Source of the DNA: Ichthyophonus hoferi
Lineage: Eukaryota > Opisthokonta > Ichthyosporea > Ichthyophonida > Ichthyophonidae
Direction: 5' to 3'
DNA: 34,168 bases
Assembly (NCBI GenBank): GCA_002751075.1
Contig: NAOQ01000073.1
Coordinates: 1 to 34,168 of the forward strand
Under the pieces are notes generated by a model that saw nothing but the letters and a program-made list of their open reading frames with translations, was not told the DNA's origin and ran no database searches. Position numbers and translations under genes: made by a program. Of the stretch, positions 22,975 to 34,168 are shown piece after piece. Every line of letters begins with the position of its first letter. Positions within the stretch are counted from its first letter, which is position 1.

Positions 22975-24193
22975 TGTTCTAATTCAGAGTGAATCGATAA
23001 TTTGATGCGCTTAGGTCCTAATGCAGATATTGCACAATGAGACCTATCAGTAAGGGGTGCTATTATGTTGCAGTATATGTTCAAATACTTTATGATACTT
23101 TATGTCTTAAATAAGAATAACTTACCGTTTATTTAACATTTAACCTCTTGGGTATTGAGAAGATTATAATAAGATATTCAAACGGTAGTTGATTGATAGA
23201 TAATGGTAATTAATTAATCAATAATGTCACTAAGTATAAACAACATAATGGTTGAAATAGTATTAATCATTTGCATGTGTACTTATTTGACTGGCTCGTT
23301 AGCCAATTCACTGGAGTCATAGTATAATATGTGATAGGAGTGACGGGATAAGTGGATTCCAGAATGACTAATAGAAGGCTTATGGACAATATGGTGGTAG
23401 TACATATTAGGTAACTTATAAGTAAGAGGACCTATTGGATTCACATGGTCTAGACATGGTCAACTGAATTGACTTCCGACTTCACAACTATATAACCAGC
23501 ATTCTCAGACTGAGTCTCGATTCTGATTTCAGTTGATTAACGTTAATAAAATTACTTTTCTACTAAGGCAAATAAATGTTATCAGAGTCTACAAATAATT
23601 TTTATCCTTAGTAGAAAAGTAATTTTATTACCGTTAATCAACTGAAATCAGAATCGAGACTCAGTCTGAGAATGCTGGTTATATAGTTGTGAAGTCGGAA
23701 GTCAATTCAGTTGACCATATGTAGACCATGTGAATCCAATAGGTCCTCTGACTTATAAGTTACCTAATATCTACTACCACCATATTGTCCAATGGGCCTT
23801 CTATTAATCACTCGGGAATCTACTTATCCTGTCACTCCTATCACCTAATACACTGTGACTCTAAGCTACTGGTTAGTACTATTTCAGACATGATATTATT
23901 GTGTTATACAACAGCAATAACTATGCAGTCCTAAATGTCTATATTTAGTGACATCATTGATTAATTAATTATCATTATCTAATGATCAACTACCGTTTGA
24001 ATATCTTATTATAATCTTCTTAATACACAGAGGTTAAATGCTAAATAAGCGGTAAGTTATTCTTATCTAAGACATTATAAAGTATTTGCACATATACTGC
24101 AACACTATCTATTGACAAATCAATTTACCTGGTAGTGAGTGTTGTGCAATTTGCTAATAAGAGACTGATAATTTCATAATCCATTTGTTAACA
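22975..24193. mobile_element. Inverted pair of LTR-like arms (large near-palindrome), fossil
   Basis: Left arm 22975-23568 and right arm 23606-24193 (reverse complement) are each about 590 bp and meet around a 37-bp loop. The inner 250 bp of the arms are nearly identical; similarity falls outward and small insertions appear. Read outward-in, both arms begin TGTT. The loop holds TGTTATCAGAGTC (23577-23589), close to TGGTATCAGAGC, the usual initiator-Met-tRNA primer-binding site of Copia-type elements. The simplest reading is two LTRs of a Copia-like element in head-to-head inverted order with almost no internal region left. It is a broken remnant. An alternative is a foldback-type DNA element. 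Confidence 0.72.
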
Positions 24194-25490
24194 GGACTTC
24201 GGCCAAACTACGTGATTGTTCGGAGCTAACAGTCTTGTAAAAATAGGCAATTACACCTTTTAAGTGAGAATGAGATCATAGTTCACACCTATAAATATAT
24301 GTTACTGTGTACTTGTGCATCTATGCATAGGACGGGAAGGATTGTTCATAAAGAACAGAATGTAGTTTGGATAAACATTTATACAAAATAATTCAAATGA
24401 AAGAATGCGGTAGACAAAATATAAGAAGTTAGATGAAATTAACAGCATCTTCTTAAAAAAAAGCTGCTACTTCATTGGGACAATAAAAAAAGCAATAAAT
24501 TATAATCACTATCAACCAATTGGAAAACCTTGGTCTGCCATAGTAAAGGATATTTATTATATAATATATACAGGAATAATTGTATACTATTGGCTATTGA
24601 GGTTATAAAACATATCCACTAGATTGGTTGCATATAACTCAATAAAAATAAACTTTTTATGAAAATATTTGCTATGTCAGTACTACAGATATATGTAACA
24701 GTTATTAGAAATAATGAAATTGAAAAGTAACAATCATCACGTTAGGCTATTATAGATAACATATATATGCACTAAGCAGAGTGAATGTAACTAATTGGTC
24801 CAAAACATCAAGCTACATAGTGCCAATTGGTAGGATTAAAAGTACTATACAACACCCTTATGTACTGAAGTAGGTATATACACGTGTAATAGTATGCTAA
24901 TATGATAGTATGATGGTTGCAATTATATACATTTTAAATAAATCACATCACTATAAGGTAGAGAATGATTGGTGCTTAACCAAAAGGGAGATTTCATAAT
25001 GCGTATGAGCTATGAGCGACCTCCTTGTAGCAAGACCTGTAAGGGATTGGCAGAAGAGAGATAAGAGGAAAGGAAAAAGAAAAGAGAAAAAATAAACAGA
25101 AAAATAAACAGAAAGAGATAAAGGGAACAGATGGGTGGACAGTAGAAAAATACACAACAAAAACCAATAAATGACCATTAGAGTTGAGATTATAAGAATA
25201 ATAAAATAAATAGAAAGGAACAAATGAAGAAGGAAGATTAAGTAAAAAAAATAGAAGGTTAGTGTGGGATGAGACGTGAACCAAACCATGTAACTAAGCA
25301 CTGGAGATGCACTAGTTGTATATATAAAGAGATAAAGAAATGGCATGGGGAAAAAAAGAAAATATAGACATATAGAGACAGCCCATCTATTGGGTGATGA
25401 CGTCATACAGGTGTACTGGAGAGGGGGCTGCCAGTGAGACCTTAATAGGATAGATACTGGATACTCCATTGGGCAATAATACTAAGTGTT
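24194..25490. other. AT-rich intergenic DNA, no gene supported
   Basis: Nothing recognisable apart from one 172-codon minus-strand open frame (25469-24951). It encodes an extremely Phe/Leu/Ser/Tyr-rich product because the plus strand is purine-rich there. No splice context or family signature supports it. Confidence 0.4.
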
Positions 25491-25496
25491 CTAGAA

Positions 25497-25608
25497 TAGG
25501 GAGATAGGTAGATAGATGAATAGATATATAGGTAGATAGATAAATAGATAGGTAGATAAATAGATAGGTAGATAGATAGATCGATAGGTAGATAGATGGC
25601 TAGATAGG

Positions 25609-25639
<31 letters not shown>

Positions 25640-25690
25640 GTAGATAAATAGATAGATAGATAGGTAAATAGATAGATATATAGGCAGATA
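25497..25690. repeat. GATA/TAGATAGG microsatellite
   Basis: About 190 bp of tandem GATA units with regular GGTA interruptions, lying just past the 3' end of the large minus-strand gene. Confidence 0.9.
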
Positions 25691-25911
25691 GGAATACTAA
25701 ATGCATGCAAGCCATGTTCCACTTTAACAACACTCTATATTCCTAGAGACCATCTCATATCTCCCTACAATCTATCACATGCCTATGTCACTTCCTTCCA
25801 CCTGCCTGTGACAATCAACCAACCATACCCATCTTCCTAGCACTCTTATCTCAATGCATCCACCAATAGTACTACCGCATTAAACAACATGTGGGCCTGT
25901 ATGGCCCTCCC

Positions 25912-28900
25912 CTAGGGAGAAGGAACAACTACCATTATCCATTCCACGGCCACCTGCCACAGCCTTGTGGCAGCAGGAAACAGGACCTCGGCCACCCCCC
26001 AGTGGGCCCATATTATAATAGTTCTTGCTATGTCTAATATCCCATTAATAGTTATCATAGTTGGTGTGTCCTTGTTTTCCTGCAGCCAATGATTGATGAC
26101 TGCCATTACGTCATCACCTCCCAGCCTGACCCATACATCACCTCCCATTGATGTGACCACCTATAGGATGCGAGTATATATACGATGGTATGATAGTAAG
26201 AGAGTAGCGCCATAGTATAGGACGAAACTATGTACAACACTAATATGGGATGATAATCAGATAGGAGTAATATAGTAATAGTAAGATGGCATGTGTATGT
26301 ATATGTGTATAACCAGAGATAGAATCTGGTAGAAAATATCTTAATATACTCGCTGGAGTGATATGGTCACCTGTAAATAAGTGGTACAACACAGATGGCT
26401 AAATCGTGGTAGGATACCATAACAAGGAAATATGAAGACCAGTATATTGGATAAGTGGGAGAGAGTAGAGGGGGAGAGATATTGAGAGGTAAGAGACATG
26501 TTAAACATCCCACTCACTTGTATCGCAGGAGCTATCACTTTATGCCACGTGGGACATACCCACACAATATACCAAGTGTGAACATATGGCCAGGCATCCC
26601 CCTTCACCCATTGAATAATACGGCCCAATAGTAAGTCACAAGCAACCATTGTATTATCTGATTGGATCCTGAGCCAAGATACAGTGGATACGCCCCATGT
26701 GTCAGCCAATTGCAAGGCCTCAGGCCAGAGATGATTGACTATATGGCGTGATACTTCTCCCATGGAGGCCATCCACTGGTTGGTTGCTATCTTTATCTTC
26801 CTCCATATGATAGACGACCAATCAAGAATGAGCGTTTTGATGCGGGAGAGATAAGGATGGAATGTAGCTACACTATACGTACGCAACCTATCATACGCCT
26901 CTATGGCTGTGGGTGTTTGTAATGATTGATGGAGGATGAGTGTGTAGGATGTGAGAGTGTGAGAATAACAAGAGATGTAGAATGGATTCACTGATTAAAA
27001 GGGTCATAGACAAATAAAATCATCTTAAGTCGCATTACCCGTCTCCCTCTCCCTCTCCCTCTCCCACTCCATCCACTCTACTCTATGCACTCAACTCGGG
27101 GCCAATATTTACCCATAATATTATCAATCTTATTGGCTAAATAAACAACCACTCGGTCCACCACCCAGTAGTGTGTATATAGTATATATTGCTTGACAGC
27201 CAGTAGGATTAGGGCATATGATAGGTGATGATTCTAACCCACTCACCTGGTAGACCCACCCGCTGCCACAGATAAATGCCCATATGATTGGCTTTCATCC
27301 ACAATATTTCACTGGCCTGGTACAGGGCCGGGAGCAATTGGTCTATTAAAAATATGTCATTAGATGATTGGGGGAATATAGTACGTGGGTGGAAGTCAGA
27401 TGACATAGATACGAGGAGAGGAAGAGTGGATGCCGTACAATATAGATTGATTGGCTGATTGGCCCGGGAGGATGAATTAAGAAGGTTTAAAATATAACAA
27501 TATGCGAGGAGATTATACCATTGGTCCAAAGCCATACCCGCCGTAGAATGGGCCACATTTCGGAGACCATATCTGTCATCTGGTCAAAGCAAAAGGATTG
27601 TCAGGGTCACTGTTACCATGGCAACAGGTAGCCAGATTGACCAATAGCATAGTAGCAGTAACGGTGCTTGCCCAATAAGATAGATGTAATACTTTATACT
27701 TACAAGCACACAGACAAAGCCCTTATATAGTAGCACCCTCTACCCCCTGGCTATAACCTTCCTTCTATTACTGCTAAGGTACTTGTCATTCCGTGATATA
27801 CCCACTATTACTACTATTACGATGGTTAATCTATCTATATATATGCATACACTGTGTAGTTTCTTTTTAGTAACCTTAATGGGCTAACTAACAGCAATCA
27901 ACTATTATTACTACCAGTCGCTATCATACCATTATTATCTTGGTAAGTAATATATATATATATATAGTATGCGTCTAACCTATTGCTGGATCAACCAACA
28001 CCTTACAATAGTTGGCTTAGAACAAATAAAAAGAAGGCTATGTATGTATGGATATATATCATGCATTGACGCACATGGACGATTAATCATATCTAATATA
28101 AGATATATCAGAAGATAATATATATACATAAAAACATGTCCATATAGTAATGACTTACAACCGGCAGGACAAACTGATAGTAACCAGTTATGGTCACTTC
28201 ACTCCCGTGATTTATATACGGTATGATTGGTGCTGCTACTGTTTTAAAATTCTCTGCCACTGAAATAGGATTACCATATTTTAATGTCACTTTTGATTTA
28301 CAACAAATATTTACATACACCCTCATCATTGGTTTATAAATATCCAGAGTTGCCTAATTGGTCCACCTAATTTATATAGTAAAACCATTATATAAACCAA
28401 CTTTTTAAAAAACCTTATTGATTAAACAATGTTTCAAAACAAATAAATAATGTGAAAGAAATAGGTTATATAGTCAGCCACGCGCGAGAAATTAACAGGG
28501 CCAATTGGTGGCAAATATTAAAATAAGGTATGTGTTATATATGTATATTAGAAATATAAACTAGCCCCTATTGGTTATTTAGAGGCTGCCATATGTAATA
28601 GCGTATCATATAATGATTCAATAACCTCCTGTCCAATGAGATTTGACTTATAAATATTAAGAAAAGCAATGGTAAATATCACATATGTCCTTATATGGCA
28701 ATCAAGGATTGGCATTTAAGCATTGACGATCTAATATGGTAAGAAAAGCAATGCCGATACCTTTAAATGGTAATGTAAGAATATGGTTCCACATAATATT
28801 CCTGGGAGAGATATATTATATGACAACTAAGGACCAATAATATATAAGGATAGATAGGAGAATAGGACAACAAGTTGAATATAGGAGGGTGTATACGTAG

Positions 28901-31900
28901 TATATACGTCTACGCTATAAGAGATAGTACCTGCTTCTTTATATGGTAATAATGGTTCCCATATATAGTCATTGAAAGAATCTCCTCCCTGTGATTGGAA
29001 CCAGCTGTTATAATAGTTGTTGATTGGTAGAAAAGCCAATTAACATTGTATTTGGAGTTATAACTCGTGTCTCCCATTGATATGTAGTATTTGATTGGAC
29101 GGTGATGTATGGTAGTATAGGAGTATAATAGTATGCATTATGGTATTCACACATAAATGAATAATTAGATATCAAACAATATAAACAAACTGAATATTAA
29201 AACCCACCTAATAAGAGCACGAGAAAAGGAAGGACAGTGGGAGTGGGAGATGAATAGGAGGAAAGAGTATTAGTTTAAAGTAAGACAAGTATTGGCAATG
29301 CCATAGTAATATATCTTGGCCCCTTTTTACTGGCTAATGGAAAAATACGCAGGTCCAGCTGCAAAGTGTACGCGATACTCTTGAGCACAAATCATCACGG
29401 TCATGTACATAATACATAACATACATAGATCAAAGTATATGAATACATATATAACAGAGGGCTTACAACGACAAATAGATACACAATTACATACGCGCTG
29501 ATGTACAGAGAGAGAACTAATCAATAATATAAATAGTATCGGTATTATGGAAATAAAGCCGCAGTTTTATTCGCATTATATATTTTAACATGGCTCATAC
29601 ATAGGCCACATGTCTCCTTCCTTTAGCTAAACTAAAAGTGATGTTGTCCATGCAATGCAAGGCGACCAATAAAATCAAAGCAGCTATAATGTAAACCCTA
29701 GGCGGACTCAATCATCTTTGTTATTCCCTATCTCCTAATCAAATTTAATGCTAGGAGCCAATCATCTTTGTTACTCCCTATCTCATAATCAAATCTAATG
29801 CTAAGAGCCAATCATCTTTGTTATTTCCTATCTCCTAAGCAGATCCAATGCCAGGAGCCAATCATCTTTGTTATTATCTTTCTCCCAATCAGATCTAAGG
29901 CTAGGGCTAGCTAAACACATGGCTGCCTTTTCGTTTGAATTGGCTTTACTTGGACTTTGGGAATAAATAAAAAGATAGGAAGGCCCCATCAATCCATCAG
30001 TCCCAACTAAAACTGACTGAAATGGTAGCCAAAACATATATTACAATGCACGTGGAGTAGTAGGAATCCACACGAGGGTATCCAATCATACACATACATA
30101 CTACCACATGTAGGCCACATAGGCTATATATGGGTCTATAGGATTAAGGGCCGGTCCACCCACCCACACAATCAGCCAATCAAGACCCGATTTGGAGAGA
30201 AGGACACAGGGATGTAGGTCCGAACAGGAGCGAATAGGACCACATGGATATAACTGTGGACAAATACGGGATCACGGTTAAGCTAGTATCCAATGAGCTA
30301 TAGACAGATATTAATAGCACGTACAATGGTGTGGACAGCATAATGCACAGTGGGGAATATAACTATAAATACTTCTATATAGATAGGTATTCAGAGGTAC
30401 ATTACCAAATAGGCCAGATGGAAGGTACGTATATAAGGAAAGAGTAGATAATCCAAAGATAATGTAGAGTGCAGGCCAAGGGAAAGGTGGAATAGTCAAA
30501 GAAAGAAAGGGATAGTAGAGAGAGAGGACGAGGGAAAGAGCACCCACTAGACAATTTTTACAAAGATGACGAAACAAGCAAGCTAGCAATACGGCTACTA
30601 TCATGCCTTGCAAGCACGATCCTGTCCAAGCAGGTCGCAGCAATCTCTCAAGGTCCTGTGTGGGCAATTAAGATTAACTTATGTGACCTTTGATTGAATG
30701 GTTGAGTCTGCTGTAGCGTGGAACTCTATCTTTCTCCCCCTCTGCATGTTTCCTTCCGGTTTAGCCCCGTTATTACAATCTCTCCTACCTTTCACTTCCA
30801 CAATAACCCCTGTTATAAATCCTTCCTAATACTAGACCGACATCAATAGACATGTCCATGTATACCAGCAGGGGAAAGAAAAACAAGTATATAAATATGT
30901 GTATATTTATGTGTATGTGTGTATGTGTGTATGTGTGTATGTGTGTATGTGTGTGTGCAAGAAGATGTATACCCCACATAGGGTACATTATATCATAACA
31001 TTAACTACCAATAACACAGCCAATTTACTATTCTAAGCCAATAGCCATACCTATTAACTTATATTTATAAACAAATAAATATAGCAACTAATATTCGCTT
31101 CGTATGCATCAATATCTCAGGCTCAAATAGCATATGACTTTACACCAACCACTGGACCCAACTGCATGCCATTCATTAATTAACTCAACAACAAATACAT
31201 GACATCAATATGGCATCATCAGTATTCACCTTGAAGTACTTGGCGGCTGTCTTGATCCTAACAGCATCTTCAAAACCCACTCCAAGGGCATTCTGTAATT
31301 AATATTGCAAATGTTAATTGGTTGATCATAATAAAGATCCATTAAGTCCCATTAAGTACATCCACATCTCATTAATTATAACTAAGCCACGTTCGGTATA
31401 ATCAGGTACAATTAAGTAGGTATCATTAGGCTTAATGAGAATAAGCAACTATTAAAATTGATTGGATGTCATCATTGTAATTATTGATTTAAACCTAGAG
31501 ATACTGTACCCTGCAAAGTACCTACTATAAATATACCTACTATATCTACTAAAATAGAAATAGTATAGATAAGAAAACCGAGAGAGTACAGATAACAAGA
31601 GGCAATACAAGCTAACAAAGAACAAAGAAGGTGGGATAGGCCTACACTTCTCTGAACATATTTCTCGCAGAGAGCCCTGAATTGACTTAGTGTTAGCTCT
31701 ACTTGTCTCGCATCTAGCTATGGGAGGGGCAGAGCAAATGGTTAGCATGATAATAAACCAATACAATATTAGATAGACCCCCGTGTATAATGCATTGGAT
31801 CGAATTAGATCGAACTGAATAGAATCATTGGGTTCGATTAAAAAATTAAAATTATAAAAATATGTTTTTTATAATGTACGTATATATATACATCCACACA

Positions 31901-33593
31901 CATGTCCTTGTAAATCAAAAGCCCTGGCCACATGCATGTGCATGTCTGTACTGTCCAATAAGCATAGGTGGTTGTGTATAAGCTAAGCGGCATATTAAAT
32001 CCAAGCACCGTGTCCTATCCAATCATATCTCCTGTACTACTTTTAAAAAAATAAGAGCCAATCACAAGAAAGAGACACAGCAACAAATGGTGGGTAACGA
32101 CTGGACAGCGAGTAAACTGCATAGATGCCATAGGTTTATAGGCTAACTGCACCCTGTGGGAGGGAATCTAAACCACTGAAAGAAAAAGGGACAAAGAAAG
32201 AGGGAGAGGAAGAGAGAGCTATATATATATCTAAAATATGATGCAGAAAAAAACACATACATATATATTATATTATATCATATTATATTATAGTATAGTA
32301 TATCATTCAATCACCCACCCTCTTTAATAGCTACATAAGGTAATAAATATAGCTATATAAGGTAATAGATAGTAATAATAGAGTTAAGTCAACAGCCCCC
32401 TCCCCTGACCTACCTGGTCATGTATATGTAGCTCAAACACATATTGTAGCAAATGCTGGGATCCTTTGATGAGTGATACAAAGTCATGTCTCTTGTTGTA
32501 ACGCTGTCGCACCTTCTGCCGCCAATCCTCGTAAAGCCATGGCAGACGGACCAATAGGCTCACGCCTATACTTACTAGCTGTAGGGTAGATACCATTGGC
32601 TTATAGAAACAGTAGGCATTCCTATTATAAAAAGACAATCGATTGGCTCGATTATGATTTATGAATTTAATATATTAAACTTCTATAATTGATACATGTA
32701 ATAATATTGCTAGTCACCCATTGGTTCCATATGGACTTATAACCTTAACATATCTAACAATGTTACACTCTATATATTCAATAGATGCATAGCATTAATA
32801 TATCTAATAATGTTATAATTTATATATCTAATGGATGTACAACATTAATATATCTAACAATGTTATAATCTATATATCCAATGGATGTACAGCATTAATA
32901 TATCTAACAATATTATAATCTATATATCCAAATTTATCAAAGTACATAGTATAGTGTTATACCCAGTATCTATCAAGAATTCGTTCTATATAGTCGCACT
33001 TCTTATTATAATATAAGCATCTCTCCCTTTCTAACTCAGTACGAGTATATATGTCATGATATGTATATACATCCATGCATACATACATACATATATATAT
33101 ACGTACATACTTACCCTACATATCTACCCATCTACACATACCTGTGTACCTACATACCTCTGCCTATGCACCTACAGCTCTTTCTCTACCTCTGTAACTT
33201 ACCTCTAGTACTCTGGACTCCTGGTTATCCTGCCTTATAGTTTCCAGTCCTTCGATCACCCGAAAGAAGAGATCTCTTAGGTCACTATCATTGGCTGTTT
33301 GCATCCACACTTTCTGATTGTAACACACCCCCACCCATCACTATTCAGCAAAGACCTAATAAGGTTATTATACCCATACATTCATTGGCCTAGGAATGCA
33401 GGTAAGATGTGCATTGTGATAAGCCCAAGAGCCATACACACATAGCATATCTGCAAATAGATGCATGTACATATCAAAATGCAGGTAGAGAGAGAACATA
33501 AAATTAGTTCAAATAGGATTTTACCTTAATAAACGGGTATATTCCCTGAAGAATGTAACCAACTTCACTGCAGGAATGCCATACATTAACCTT
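25912..33593 (-). CDS. Multi-exon gene of unknown function, probable membrane protein with Trp-rich tail
   Basis: Well-supported 3' exons, all in phase: 28259-28159, 27579-27538, 27316-27247, 26900-26518 and 26160-25912 (stop 25912-25914). They encode amphipathic, tryptophan-rich helices (for example ILDWSSIIWRKIKI, VNHLWPEALQLADTWG, IIIWAHWGVAEVLF). Probable upstream exons: 33593-33525, 33313-33203 (KVWMQTANDSDLRDLFF), 32578-32414 (WLYEDWRQKVRQRYNKRHD), 31717-31648, 31293-31229 (ALGVGFEDAVRIKTAAKYFK) and 30655-30406, the last very hydrophobic with about three possible membrane spans. Tentative: 29379-29349 and 29004-28931 or 28801-28761. The phase does not close between 31648 and 31293, so an exon is missed or a border is wrong, and two genes are not excluded. 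No start codon was found; the gene may continue beyond the window. I recognise no family. The layout (helical part, membrane spans, Trp-rich tail) loosely recalls TMEM214, without residue-level match. Confidence 0.65.
28761..29004 (-). other. Possible tandem-duplicated, mutually exclusive exons
   Basis: Candidate exons 29004-28931 (74 bp, DYIWEPLLPYKEA) and 28801-28761 (41 bp, NIMWNHILTLPFK) share similar DNA over their last 40 bp, including GGAACCAT and TTACCAT. Both read phase 2 in and phase 1 out, and either joins in frame to exon 28259-28159. Including both would break the frame, which is the pattern of alternative exons. One may instead be a dead copy. Confidence 0.35.
29711..29910. repeat. 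50-bp tandem repeat, 4 copies (array A)
   Basis: Four copies with exact 50-bp spacing starting at 29711, 29761, 29811 and 29861, each beginning ATCATCTTTGTTA. The first three end GGAGCCA or AGAGCCA, so the unit junctions read GCCAATCATCTTTG, a CCAAT-type motif. It lies in a presumed intron of the large minus-strand gene. It is not coding (50 is not a multiple of 3 and no frame stays open). Confidence 0.9.
30910..30957. repeat. TGTGTATG microsatellite
   Basis: About six tandem copies of an 8-bp TGTGTATG-type unit in a presumed intron of the large minus-strand gene. Confidence 0.85.
32741..32940. repeat. 50-bp tandem repeat, 4 copies (array B)
   Basis: Four imperfect copies spaced exactly 50 bp (TATCTAACAA or TATCTAATAA at 32751, 32801, 32851 and 32901), with shared TGTTATAATCTATATATCC and ATGGATGTACA segments. 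It lies in the intron between exons 33203 and 32578 of the large gene. Its sequence is unrelated to array A, although the period and copy number are the same. Confidence 0.88.
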
Positions 33594-34168
33594 CTAGAGC
33601 TTAAATTGCAATAGATATATGAAGCAATAAGTATGTAGGCTTGGGGTTGAGCATGCGTCAATACACGGATATGCACACCATCTGTATATATACAATACTT
33701 ATAGAGTATATTTTTAAGGCTCCATTCAGCCAATACAAAATGTCTATATATATGTTAGTTATGCTATATAATTTCCAAACAACTTAAAGCCTAAAGGATA
33801 GAAAAATAATATGATAGAGAAAAAGTCACGTATGGTATGTGCCAGTGTGCTAATAAAGGTAGTAGTTTTCATTGGGCTATCTAGATAGCCTTCCAACCTA
33901 CTCATCAAGAAAGCAATAATCCAACACCAGCAGTAGATCTGATTGTATAACTACATTCTCTTCTTGTCTGTGATTGATGTCAGTGGTTGTCAGTCACGTA
34001 ACCGCCTCTTATCCAATGTAGCCTTGAAATGTTTTAATAGTATACACACCATAGCCAATGAAAAGGAACATAAAACGTCCCGGAGGCTCTCTCGACCAAT
34101 AGTTATACTTTTTTCCCTATATCCCTCTATCTATATCTTACCTAACTATCAAATACTAACAATAGTAC
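33594..34168. other. Upstream part of the large minus-strand gene, unresolved
   Basis: Possible 5' exons or promoter of the unknown gene. A minus-strand segment at about 34040-34110 is open (RESLRDVLCSFSLAMV) and could be an exon, but its splice borders and phase could not be fixed. Confidence 0.25.

Noticed and set aside
24951-25469. A 172-codon hydrophobic minus-strand open frame
   Set aside because: The Phe/Leu/Ser richness follows from a purine-rich complementary strand. There is no family signature, and no splice or start context that would support a gene. It remains the longest unexplained open frame in the window.
29711-29910. A repeat array considered as a CRISPR
   Set aside because: The units are contiguous with no unique spacers, and the DNA is eukaryotic.
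31820-31850. GGGTTCGATT resembling a tRNA T-loop
   Set aside because: No acceptor stem, anticodon stem or D arm can be formed around it.
33114-33190. A possible small exon ahead of a GTAAGT site (minus strand)
   Set aside because: Every acceptor choice gives a stop before the donor. The neighbouring exons join in phase without it if the acceptor at 32578 is used.

Overview
The window is AT-rich nuclear DNA from a eukaryote with many short spliceosomal introns (donors mostly GTAAGT, GTAGGT or GTGAGT; pyrimidine-rich acceptors). The lineage cannot be named from the sequence. A eukaryotic lactate-permease-family transporter, which is patchily distributed and mostly found in protists and algae, and a CGI-58 protein with a plant-like nucleophile suggest a unicellular or early-branching eukaryote.

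Four protein genes can be read. (1) Positions 93-3020, plus strand: the 3' half of a PRP38B-type splicing factor. It holds the end of the PRP38 domain, then an arginine/aspartate/glutamate/serine-rich tail. (2) Positions 6344-13503, minus strand: a complete 12-exon CGI-58 (ABHD4/ABHD5) alpha/beta hydrolase. Every intron phase closes and the product is 346 residues. (3) Positions 15143-18872, minus strand: a complete 9-exon L-lactate permease (LctP) family transporter of 680 residues with a six-cysteine N-terminal segment. (4) Positions 25912-33593, minus strand: a multi-exon gene of unknown function. It has a helical front part, a hydrophobic membrane part and a tryptophan-rich tail. Its 3' exons are well supported; its middle is tentative and its 5' end was not found.

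The space between genes is full of repeats and old retroelement debris. There are possible gag-like remains near 3.7-5.3 kb, a Ty3/Gypsy-type protease fossil near 14.4-15.1 kb, and degenerate sequence at 19-22.9 kb. The most striking structure is a near-palindrome of about 1.2 kb (22975-24193): two roughly 590-bp LTR-like arms facing each other around a 37-bp loop that holds a primer-binding-site-like sequence. Introns carry several minisatellites: a 34-bp unit and a TATAAGG-like array with a 213-N assembly gap in the CGI-58 gene, and two separate 4 x 50-bp arrays in the large unknown gene.

Gene 1 converges on gene 2. Genes 2, 3 and 4 all lie on the minus strand but are separated by kilobases and have no obvious joint pathway. 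Gene 1 is nuclear (splicing), gene 2 is lipid metabolism, gene 3 is plasma or organelle membrane transport, and gene 4 is probably a membrane protein. No prokaryote-like operon, CRISPR array, tRNA or rRNA gene was seen.
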